In this document: piece by piece, positions 29,601 to 39,100 of the stretch
Layout of the letters: the number at the start of each line of letters is the position of its first letter
How positions within the stretch are numbered: position 1 is the first letter of the stretch
Assembly: GCA_947489195.1 (NCBI GenBank)
Contig: CANLCT010000032.1
Coordinates: 1 to 50,158, forward strand
Length of the DNA stretch: 50,158 nt
From: an uncultured Aquimarina sp.
Lineage (GTDB): Bacteria; Bacteroidota; Bacteroidia; Flavobacteriales; Flavobacteriaceae
Direction of reading: 5' to 3'
Made by a program: the position numbers and the translations under genes
The notes under the pieces: generated by a model
Told to the model about the DNA's origin: nothing
What the model saw: the letters and a program-made list of their open reading frames with translations, nothing else
Databases searched by the model: none

Positions 29601-29697
29601 CAATACACCGAATACGCAGGCTATTGGAGGTAGTCAAGATGTAATTGATGATACTGCTTGTTGCGATATTGTTCCACCTACAATAGCGCCTAATTAG
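23689..29697 (+). CDS. Secreted giant modular TSP3-repeat protein 3
   Basis: The ATG at 23689 matches the start of its paralogue; 2002 residues follow. The signal peptide (about 1-28) is followed by a CNNGMDDDADGLIDGC metal-type motif and a MAM- or jelly-roll-like domain (about 50-250). Five super-repeat units then occur, each opening with D-x-D-G...[10 protein letters not shown] (near residues 345, 705, 1020, 1342 and 1680). Each unit has a variable beta-rich module, then LDSDGDGC(P/A)DA(V/I)EG or a variant and a Gly/Thr/Asn-rich linker. Modules include a 'RWDPN' type (about 362-608) and a carbohydrate-binding CBM_4_9-like type (about 1050-1208, ending YIDDIAFF). The tail is ACCDIVPPTIAPN-stop. 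The protein is highly acidic. A secreted adhesin or matrix protein is the best guess; no catalytic domain was seen. Confidence 0.82.
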   Translation: MDKNTFNSHIKNLTLFLFIVLSVMTLQGQEICNNGMDDDADGLIDGCDSDCGTLIFQESFENATNTGLIGPNCLGFEIGDHETWLIGTVAPFATDNSQGISGNWSTSGRIWYTNNTNACSASGGVPVAVNFPDGNVALYLNETPAGSYVEFTFPSGTFNASNKYFISIDVWNDAEPGDTGLQVDITSSIGGLLQSTQLQYDAVTASDGDFDLLQTEICGDTGAVTIRLTELTVMGASASPVIDNLRITESSCVFDPGSNGTTCFETTDTPTDLINFLAGSPDTGGSWSPTLASGTGVFDPSVDTAGIYTYSGSLCGGGSADVVVTIGGCPPQALDTDGDTIANQLDLDDDNDGILDRIEQGCDISPIFAQIARWDPNIGIPADVNSLNGNTGAAKVNRYEPSFVNTTYVDATVSNLSFGGGVTDESLDTVGNDVASHGYVWISGVDGATVADARTNNDYLEFSFTMRDDIDVVARFDNIIDVTTNIAGTYETTRGLNLSSEPRKPIYADWSYQIEISYDGFVTSQILQTSKTTTRIQDGTTFTDTNNDAGGGVNAFNEFDNYQDGAGPNNDVLLQADITYAIRIYLFGAENASDNVTLDNFNISINPCENFDFDGDGTPNNFDLDSDNDGCADLEEAGGNFTVADDGVTAIGTVEDGNGDLVTTNLGNMVGATLPGVPNLAGTGQSLANTQDGIDYCTDTDGDTIPDSVDLDDDNDGILDVVENFCDASASLLEITPDGGSFILSGSPTQTNAFQVGGGREFANTFDGNIATFGGTTSNTSPDAINGTVEYTYSSPQNDVTSLNFYNNGGSILTDGGSVGSIGLIEVLNSSNNVIYNQFSVSIPESTAGNPFQILFTDALDDVTTLRFTDFEGNPAGAIETIWREVSIFTCPNYIDDIDNDGIVNSLDLDSDGDGCPDAVEGGDAFVIGNLSDANGIGDLDGGNTGGTFTGTGSPVTTNLTGDYGSVADPVASNYVDAQGRVTITTATNTSPGTDATVTQTIGISQDGSQESCTDTDGDSIADVDDLDDDNDGILDTVECFIAAADECGVDNNLVFDPNFSTGVDNQLDIGSDYAPIGTNFSRYANNTPASNCTASANRSLLVDLRTSNQHFWRQTVNVIPNTIYTFTFWTRTQSATEADPIRAVLFDNTNTEFFNELINSITATYVEYTYTINVGATNTVRIELQGNDISTITNNNIYIDDIAFFTTVCGLDTDKDGIVNALDLDSDGDGCPDATEGDGTFAFGDVVDANGIGTLNAGNTGTDFNGTATTGVTTNLTGDYGSVLDPVASNYVDAQGRVTIATATNTSPGTDATITQAIGFSQDVSQENCMDTDEDGVPDIVDIDDDNDGILDTNECPPGAEDHFSFYTENLSVQSTTTGGVIEQDGVLINFTISHPLKTDVFAPGNFSGENRALEGLFNDPTIYTPIQNPDGTGIETVPRFREVGTYTINFSQPVTDVTIHFWSLGDGGFFGGLAPELDFDRNVTLISSRMLPGNGVDGTTNSLRQTDVDKIASNDLTNNIGGNGSVLVPGTYTSIEFVNDINEPWWSFIMSLTDTFECDPDRDGIINSLDLDSDGDGCADAIEGGDGFMSANITASNVPGGNIGTDYIGSASAVQTNLTGTYGGSLDPVADNYVNTQGQVTITSATNTSPGTDTAVDQTAGFSQDMTLNACVDSDNDQVANIDDVDDDNDGILDVDENACIVDSNITPTQLGAGSGNPQTFTAINTNTVIVENRSDNVVVNDAGTGYRLGTATATKDRFYSVTFSNPVTAVRLGFAFINNNIDGEEEINTFTINNSGSLNIQHSNTSTGVATTFVNGSLGAFVGGEGATTSGSLLIYSDATFTEITFKFDFVDFNPELGTNVDNPFGIILTDVCEVNIDVDNDGIINSLDLDSDGDGCPDAVEGDLDFEIGDLADATGTGLDVPNNNNNDLSIPSGYAGSTTESVITNLGTISDTNPGVSFGVPLSTLANTPNTQAIGGSQDVIDDTACCDIVPPTIAPN
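26463..26600 (+). repeat. Linker cassette nearly identical to 34060-34197 (in protein 3)
   Basis: This cassette encodes the linker AFVIGNLSDANGIGDLDGGN and the residues up to DYGSVADPVAS. It differs from 34060-34197 in the gene for protein 4 at only a handful of positions, although the modules on either side differ between the two genes. Confidence 0.8.
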
Positions 29698-29733
29698 ACA
29701 TTTTGTGTCTATTGAACTGTAATTATAACTATC

Positions 29734-29772
29734 AGGATACTTCATTAGTTTGGAGTATCCTTTGTGTTTTTT
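29734..29772 (+). terminator. Terminator after surface protein 3 gene
   Basis: AGGATACT (29734-29741) pairs perfectly with AGTATCCT (29754-29761); a T-G wobble and a C-G pair extend the stem to 10 bp around an 8-nt loop. A TTGTGTTTTTT tract follows. It lies 37 nt after the stop codon. Confidence 0.75.
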
Positions 29773-30071
29773 AACCGACCGTCTTCCCGATGGATAAAGA
29801 GATCTACTTATACGATTTGCTGATAAAATTGTCAATTCAAGTAATTTTTGATAGAAAAATTGTATAGAGAAGGGCAATTTTGATATGAAAATGATGATTA
29901 TAGAAATAAAATTCTTGCTGAATTTCACTCGAATAGACCTCTTTTCTTTTATCTAACTTATGTAAAATTATATTTTTTTAAACACCTGTATTTTAGATTA
30001 TTATGTTTTTTAATAAGATGATCAAGTATTTTGTCGATAATAATGGTATATAATCTAATTAATTTGCGTTT
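29773..30071. other. AT-rich intergenic stretch, nothing recognised
   Basis: The gap between surface proteins 3 and 4 spans 482 nt. Apart from the terminator at its left and the duplicated upstream region at its right, this part shows only short AT hairpins (for example AATTTTT/AAAAATT at 29843-29861). No convincing gene or RNA was found; an antisense frame here runs into the preceding gene and was not accepted. Confidence 0.6.
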
Positions 30072-30179
30072 AATCTAAAACATTATAAATCAATCAATTA
30101 TATTTTTTAAGAATTGTAATTTAATACTCTAAATACCTGCTTTTTAGTGTATTATGATTTTTTAAAAAATAAGGTTATT
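30072..30179 (+). repeat. Upstream region shared with the paralogous gene (copy 2)
   Basis: Counterpart of the stretch before surface protein 3. It shares runs such as GAATTGTAATTTAATA and ATTATGATT and ends just before the ATG at 30180. Conservation outside the coding region supports a tandem gene duplication rather than convergence. Confidence 0.8.
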
Positions 30180-33100
30180 ATGGATAAAATTACTTTTAAT
30201 TCTTACATCAAAAACTTCACCTTATTGCTATTGTTTTTGTTGTCTACAATAGCAATTCAAGGACAAGAAGTATGTAATAATAATATTGATGATGATGGAG
30301 ATGGCTTAATTGATGGTTGTGATTCAGAATGTGGAACATTAATTTTTCAGGAAAGTTTTGAAAATGCTACCAATGCCGGGCTAATAGGCCCCAACTGTTT
30401 GGGGTTTGAAATTGGAGATCACGAGACATGGCTCATTGGTACCGTTGCTCCTTTTGCTACAGATAATACACAAGGAATATCAGGTAATTGGTCAACAAGT
30501 GGTCGTATTTGGTATACCAACAACACTAATCCATGTTCTTCAAGTGGAGGAGTACCTACAGCAGTCAATTTTCCAGATGGAAACGTAGCTTTATATCTAA
30601 ATGAAACACCAGCAGGCTCATATGTAGAATTCACTTTTCCATCAGGTACTTTTAACGTATCTAATAAATACTTTTTTTCAATTGATGTTTGGAATGATGC
30701 TGAACTAGGTGACACAGGGCTTCAAGTGGATATTACAAGTACAGTAGGTGGCTTGCTTCAATCTACTCAATTACAGTACGATGCAGTAACGGCATCCGAC
30801 GGAAATTTTGATTTGCTACAAACAGAAATTTGTGGAGATGCTGGTGCTATAACGATAAGATTAACAGAGCTTACAGTAATGGGGGCAACAGCCTCTCCAG
30901 TAATTGATAATTTAAGGATTACAGAAAGCAGTTGTGTTTTTGATCCAGGATCAAACGGAACAACCTGTTTTGAAACTACCGATACTCCTGCAGATTTATT
31001 TAATTTTTTAGCAGGAAGTCCAGATACAGGTGGCTCATGGTCGCCAACGCTTGCAAGTGGAACAGGAGTATTTGACCCTTCTGTGGATACAGCAGGAACT
31101 TACACTTACAGTGGTAGTTTATGTGGTGGTGGTACTGCAGATGTGGTAGTTACTATAGGAGGTTGTCTACCTCCACCAATAGACTCGGACGGTGACACCA
31201 TTTCCGACTTTATAGATTTAGACGATGATAATGATGGAATCTTAGATAAAATTGAAGCAGATTGTTTTTCTAATCCGTTGACAGCACAATTAGCACGATG
31301 GGATCCAAATATAGGATTGACCAATGAAAGTAACAATGGAAACACAGGAGCGGCAAAAACTGATCGTTACCAACCTAGTTTTGTTAATGATACTTATTTA
31401 GATTTAACAGTTAGCAATTTAGGCTTCGGAACTGGGGTAACCGATGAATCTTTAGATACTTCTATACTAACTGGTAATGATGTGGCATCGCATGGATATG
31501 TTTGGGTTAGTGGTATAGATGGGGCTAGCGTTGCTGATGCACGTACTAATAATGATTACATAGATTTTAGTTTTAAAATTAAAGATGATGTAGACATAGT
31601 CGCGCGTTTTGATAATATTATTGATGTTACTACAGATATCACAGGAATTTGGGGGCCACGAGGAACCAATATTTCTACAGATCCTCGGAAACCTATTTAT
31701 GCAGATTGGTCATATCAGGTGGAAATAAGTTCCGATGGTTTTGCTACAAATAGTCAAATATTATCAGCAGCACATCCTACTACTAGAAATACGTCAGGTG
31801 CTACATTTACCACTTCCCAAGGAGATGCACAATTTAACGAATTCGATAATTTTCAAGACGGCGCAGGACCTAGCAATGATGTATTATTACAAGCAGGCAC
31901 TACTTATACCATTCGTATATATCTTTTTGCTGCCGAAGATGTGGGTAATAATGTAACCTTAGATAATTTTAATATCTCCATAAATCCTTGTACCGAATAC
32001 GATACCGATAATGATGGAATTGCCAATATATACGACCTAGATAGCGATAACGATGGTTGTGCCGATTTAGAAGAAGCTGCAGGGAATTTTACAGTAGCTG
32101 ATAATGGAGTAACGGCAACGGGAACCTTAACTGACGGAAACGGAGGAGTAGTAACTACAAACTTAGGGAATACCGTAGGCGCCACCTTAGCAGGAGTACC
32201 AAATGCTGCCGGAGGAGGACAAGGAGTAGGGAATACACAAGATGGTATTAATTATTGTGAAGACTTTGACGACGATGGTGTGCCCGATGAGGTCGATTTA
32301 GATGATGATAATGATGGGATTTTAGATGAATTTGATGTTTGTGACATAACCACAACGACTACAGATCCGATTGGTGCAGCAGTCAATTGGGAAGCAGCAG
32401 GTTTTCGAATCTTTTCTGTTGGAGGAAATACCGATATTACAGGGGCTTTGGACAACGGTTTTGAACAAGCGGTTATACGAGAAGGAGTTAATATAAGTAC
32501 TTTAAGTAGTGCATCTGATTATATCACTACAGGTTCTGTAGGTGGAGGAACAGCAGATACGAGTGTTATTCAATTTTCTAATGGAACCATTACCTATTTA
32601 GACACTTATGCCGCAGATGCGGAAGCTGAATTACGTACCACTACAGCAGGAGGATTTATTTCAGGAGATACGGGTAGTGGTGTGTATGTAGAATCAGAAT
32701 TCAATGGAGATGTGGATGATGAATATACAGTATCTTATAATTTTACCACTCCAGTCACTTTGTTTAGTGTAGATATGGTAGACATTTTCGATACGTTTGC
32801 TAATCCACCGAATCCATCTGGTGTTATTTTACAATATGAAATTTTGGCAGATGGACAGTTAATAGCTTATTTAAGAGACGAGCCTACAGGTGATGATACT
32901 GTCGGTAGTGTAGATATTTATGATGGAGTAGGCACATTAAGAGGGACTGTTGGTTCTGGACAAAATATAGAAACGACCATTTCTTTCATAACCGAAGATC
33001 CTGTATCTATAGTAGCCATTCGCCACCGTATCGTTCAAGGGTTCTTAGGGCCTTTTATTGTAGGCCCTACTAATTTCAATGCCGTACGTGATCCTCATGG

Positions 33101-36100
33101 ATTAGATCAATTCTCCTTTAGTACCGATACCTTATGTGGTAATTCAAAAGATGTAGATAGTGATAATGATGGTTGCCCAGATGCCGTAGAAGCTTCAGGA
33201 AGTTTTGTTGTAGCAGACCTTACTTCAAGCAATAATCTAGCAGATGCCGATGAAGGAGATGTAGATGCTACAGGGGTGCCATTGGATGGTCCAGGCGGAA
33301 GTCAAACGACGCAGAATGCGACGGCAGATTATCTGGATGCAGGAGTTGAAAATTGTACAGATTCAGATTTAGATGGAATACCTGATAGTGTGGATTTAGA
33401 TGATGATAATGATGGAATTTTAGACACAGAGGAACAAATAGAGTGTACTGCTTCAGGTATTATTTCTGTAAGTTCTGCAACATCTACAAGTCCAATAACA
33501 GATATAGGTTTACTTGTTGATGGTATTTTAGATCAAACTAGAATGACATTTAGTAGTTTGTCTAGTTATACTACCGATATAACGGTAGAATTTGCATCAT
33601 CTCAGACAGGGGACATTAAATTTGAACTTTATAACGATGGTGGTACACAAAATAACGGAGGTAGTACAGCTTCAGGTATAGGTGAGTTCGATAGTGTAGA
33701 AGTTTATGATTCTAGTGGTGCATTAATATATTCCCAAGCAGGATTCTTAATTCCAGGCTTTGCGACTGGAGATACATCTGTTTTAGATTCAACGCAAGAC
33801 ATTCATCTTATTTTTGAAGAGCAACTAATAGATGCTACAACAATAATAGTAAAAGGAATAGTAGGGTATAACGGAGATTCAGATCCGAGTGTAAGTTCTA
33901 CATTTGCAATAGAAGAGGTAAGAGAATTTTTATTTACAAAAACATGTAGTGCTACTCTAACTCATTTTGATCAAGATACGGATGGAGATGGTGTTTCAGA
34001 TCGTTTAGATTTAGACAGCGATGGCGATGGTTGTCCCGATGCGGTAGAAGGAAGCGATAGTTTTGTAATCGGAAATTTATCTGATGCGAATGGAATTGGA
34101 GATCTAGACGGCGGAAATACAGGTGGTACCTTTACAGGAACAGGAAGTCCAGTAACAACGAACTTAACAGGAGATTATGGAAGTGTAGCCGACCCTGTAG
34201 CTTCAAACTATGTCGATAGCCAAGGACGAGTGACTATTGCTACAGTAAGTAATACTTCCCCAGGAACGGATGCTACTATAACGCAAACAGAAGGGGTAAG
34301 TCAAGATGGCGCTATTGATGCTTGTTTAGACTTTGATATGGATACCATACCCGATTATGTAGATATAGATGATGATAATGATGGAATTTTAGATGTAGAT
34401 GAATTGGGATGTGGATTAAGCACATCGACGATCACTACAGCAAATACGGTATTGACTGCTGCTTCAGGACATTTCGAAGGAACATTTGCCAACGATACAG
34501 CCGCAGCAGATTATGACGTAGATTTTACCAATGTAAATACTAACTTTCAAACTGCAAATTTAACAGCTACAGCCTCAGGAGTTCACTATATTGTAGATGA
34601 TTCAACACCAGGAGGTGCTTATGAAGCTACGTTTATGATTACACCTCAAGCAGGTACCGTACTTGGTTTTGTAGAATGGGGGCCGAATTTAGTGGGGAAT
34701 GCAGATGCTGAAAATGATAATGACGAACAAGATATTACTTTAACCTGGTCACCCAATTTTGTAGCTAAAATTATAGATCCTGACGATCAATTAGATGTAG
34801 GCGCTACTACAGCAGTAAATAATTTAGTCATTACTTCAGGAACCACCATTACACAAGGGGCAGAGTTTGAAAATATAAATCCACCTACTTGGCGTATACG
34901 TTTTGAAACCAATATTTATGATGCAGCTTTTACTTTTACTACTGCTCATGTTGGTTTTACAGGAGTGTCTAATTTAACAGATGAAGGATTTAGTTTAATT
35001 ACAGGGGTATGTACCTTATTAGATTCAGGAGGTACCGCAGAGCCTAACCACCGAGATACCGATAGTGATGGAGATTCATGTAATGATTCTTTTGAAGCAG
35101 GAACACACCCCGATAATTCACTACCTGTGTTAACTACTGTAGCGACGGCTGTGGGAGCAAATGGATTATTAAATTCGTTAGAAACTACATTGGACAGTGG
35201 AATTATCAATTATGATGGCGCATTTATAGGAGACTCACAAACTACAGTCTTTAATAAATGTACTGATGAAACAGGAAGCTGTGATGATGGATTTGATAAT
35301 GATCGTGATGGCTATACCGATAATTTTGATGCCGATTGTAACCCTCTAGGAATACCAGGCTGTATTGGAGATGCCAATGCTCCAGATTTTTCTATACAAG
35401 AAGATATTTGTACTACTACAGGAGGATATACAGCCTATCAAACCCCAATGGTAGCCGATATCGATCAGGATGGAAGTCCAGAAATTATTGTGGGAAGTAC
35501 TACAGGAGGAAGTAATATTCGCATGCTAAATCCGATTGATATGTCTATAGACTATACATTTCCTGTGGATGAAGGAACGATCTTAGCGAAGTGGAATGCT
35601 GTAGGTGTTGCCCAATTGGATGGTGCAGGATTTTTAGATGTAGCTTATATTACTTCAACAGATAAATTGTTAGTTGCAAGATATAATGGGGCTACTTGGG
35701 ATAATTTCGAATCTACTACGATTCCAACTACAGTTATGAATTCTACCGCAGATGGGCAAACGAATGGAACCATTTCATTTGCAGATTTTAATCAGGACGG
35801 TACTCCAGAGGTATATGTAGGAAATCAGATTTACAGTATTGATTTTGGGTGTACAACACAGCCGTGTATCAGTGTAATAAATGGTCAGAATTTCGGTGTC
35901 ACAAATGGGGATAATGGACCCAATTCAGGGGCATTTTCTGTGGCTTACGATATATTAAATAGAACGCAATGTAATGGAGACCCAGATTGTGATGGATTGG
36001 AATTAATTGCAGGATATCAGGTATACTCTGTAAATATGACTACCGGAATTATGAAAGTGCAAAAAGACTTACGTGTGATTCAAACAGACAATGGGTTCAA

Positions 36101-39100
36101 TGATGGACCTACAGGAATTGCCGATATGGATTTGGATGGGGATGTAGATGTGGTTGTAAATTCAGGCTCTCGTTTATACATATGGGATCCTGCGAATGAA
36201 CAATTAGTGCGCTCTTTTGCTAGATCTGGTACATCTGTAGCGTTACCAGTGATCGGAAATTTTTATGATGATGATTTAGCTGATGACAGTATGTTAAATA
36301 ATTCTATTCCTGATGTTCCTGAGGTTACTGTTTTAGTGGGCTCGACCTTAACAACCTATAATATTAATAATGCAAGTGCTATTTGGACATTAGCAACAAC
36401 GGATAGTAGTGCTGCAACATCACTTACGGCATTTGATTTTAATGGAGATGGATTCGATGAATTGGTGTACCGAGATACGACGACACTTCGTGTCATGTAT
36501 GGAGGGCCAGCCGCATTTACACCAGCAGGAGTAGATGCTAATCGTAACTATCAAACCTTTGCGTGTTCGAGTGCTACTGGTTGGGAGCACCCTGTGGTAG
36601 CGGATGTCGATGAAGATGGGCAAGCAGAAATTGTAGTGGCTTGTAACCCTCAAATATGTATATATGAAACGGCAAGTGACCCATGGCAACCTGCTCGTGA
36701 AATTTGGAATCAGTTTTCATATAATGTGGTTAACATTAATGAAGATGGAACGGTACCTTCTCAGCAACAAAATATTTTAGCTATTTTTCCAGAAGGAGGC
36801 CCTGGAGAAATGATTTTTAATGGTTTTGGAAATCAATTAAATCCTGTTCGTACAGTACTTGCTAAAAATGATGTGGCAGTGCCAGATGGTATTTTAACTA
36901 TCACAAACACTACGGTCGATTGTCCTAATGTTACAATTGAATTTAGCATAGAAAATCAAGGAGATGCACCATTTCCGTTGAATTCGTCTATTACCGTATA
37001 TGATGGTGATCCAACGGCTACAGCAACAACCGCAGTAGCTTTACATACCTTTACCACCACTACAGCGGTAGCGGTCAGTAGTACAGAAAACTTTTCGGAA
37101 ACCTTTAGTGTACCAACTACTATAGCGAATCCTTTCGATTTGTATATGGTCATTAATGATGATGGGACAACCACCTTACCGTTTGATACTACCGATGCGA
37201 ATTTCCCAGCAAGTAGTACCAGCGAATGTGATTACACCAATAATATTGCCAATACTACAGGGAATATGTGTGCGGATTTTGATGGAGATACGATTCCAGA
37301 TTTTGTCGATGTAGATGATGACAATGATGGGATTTTGGATACAGATGAGTGCCCTGTGACTTTTACAGTAGCTGAGGTAACTGCAGCTGCTAGTCAGGGA
37401 GGATACATTTATGATGAATATAATGCCAATGGTTCTTTTAGAGATCAAATAAATTATAGTTTTACGAATCCTCATACAGGAATGGTAGGATTTGTAACCC
37501 AACCCAAAGCTGGATTTGGAGAAGTATTGGAGCCTTTAAATTTACAAGATGGGAGTGCTTTTGATAGTGTTAATTTAAATGAAAATGAAGCGATTACAAC
37601 AGTAGGTACTTCTTTTGCATTTAGAGATCCAGGAGGAACTTCATCTAGCTCAGCCACGGCATGGCAAATTGCTAGGGGGTATTTGTACATTCCAGATAAT
37701 ATTTCAAGTGATTTTACCATTCAACTGACAGAGACTTCGGTATCAACAAGTCATTTGTATTTAGCCACAACAGATAGCGGAATATATGATGCTACAAATA
37801 GTACTTTTAACTCGGGTGTCATAAACGAGGTTACTACCGATTTTAGTAATTTAAAATTAGTAAATGATGTAGGTATAGGTGCATCAGGGGCAGTAGGCGA
37901 TGGAGTTACTGGGCAAGGAAATGGTGCCGCTGCGGGGAACAATGAAATCATTTCCATAAGTCAGACACAAGCAGGAAAATTTGTTGCTTTTGTAATGCTT
38001 ACTACAGATAATGGCGTACAAGGTAGAGTTACTATGACAACAGGAGCTTCAACCTTTATTTTTGGAGCACTACCAACCTCTTTTGCAAATACATTAGCCT
38101 GTGATACCGATATGGATGGTATCATAAATAGCTTAGATTTAGACAGCGATGGCGATGGTTGTCCCGATGCAGTTGAAGCAGGGGTATCACCAACGACAGG
38201 AATTGGTCAAGGCACTATAGAGAACGGAAGTGGAGGTAGTGTAACTACGACTACACCGAATGTAGATAATGCAGTATTTACATTTGTATCTGATATGACT
38301 AACGATAGTAACGGTGACGGATTATTAGATAGTATTGATGATAATGGAGGTAGTGGAACATTGGATGGAACACCAGAGTATACTTCCAGCTATACCAGTT
38401 TTGCACTTGATGAAAACGTAGATGCCTGTTTAGATTCTGACGGAGATTTAATAGCAGATGTATTTGATGTAGATGATGATAATGATGGTATTTTGGATGT
38501 GGATGAAGGGTGTACCTCCCCCGATACATATGATTTGGGAGTATTTCAGTCAGATTTTAATACGACTGTTGGAGGTACATTAAACCCTTACACTTTTATC
38601 AATATAGATGGACAAGGATTAGACATTACATATAGTGTTTCTGGAGATGTTTCTGATGTGTTGCTTGGAGGTAGCGGTACAGGTACTTCAGGTATTTCAC
38701 CAGGTATTATAACAAATTCTGTAGGAAATGCAATTCATATCAATGCAAATGATGCAGGAAATGATGATCCATTGATAGTGAATCTAGATTTTTCCAAACC
38801 TATAGCTGGAGCCACTTTTGGATTTTATGATGTAGATGGTGATGGAGTAGGTTTTGATGATTTAACAGTAGTGATTGGCTACGATGTAGATGATAATGTC
38901 ATTCTTCCTAGTGTTATAACACCTGGTTCGGTTTCTGAGGTTTATGATGCATCTAATGAAATGTTTAATTATCCTTCAGACGGAGTAAGTCCTACATTAG
39001 GGTTAAGAGGAACAGCATCAAGTAATAGTCAGATAAATCCATCTTCAGTTACATTTTCTAATTTTAAAGAAATTAAGAGAATTGAAATTTACTATGGGAA

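Noticed and set aside
29596..29928. Possible 110-residue minus-strand gene between surface proteins 3 and 4
   Set aside because: It overlaps the conserved 3' end of protein 3 and crosses its terminator. The composition is that of translated AT-rich noncoding DNA.
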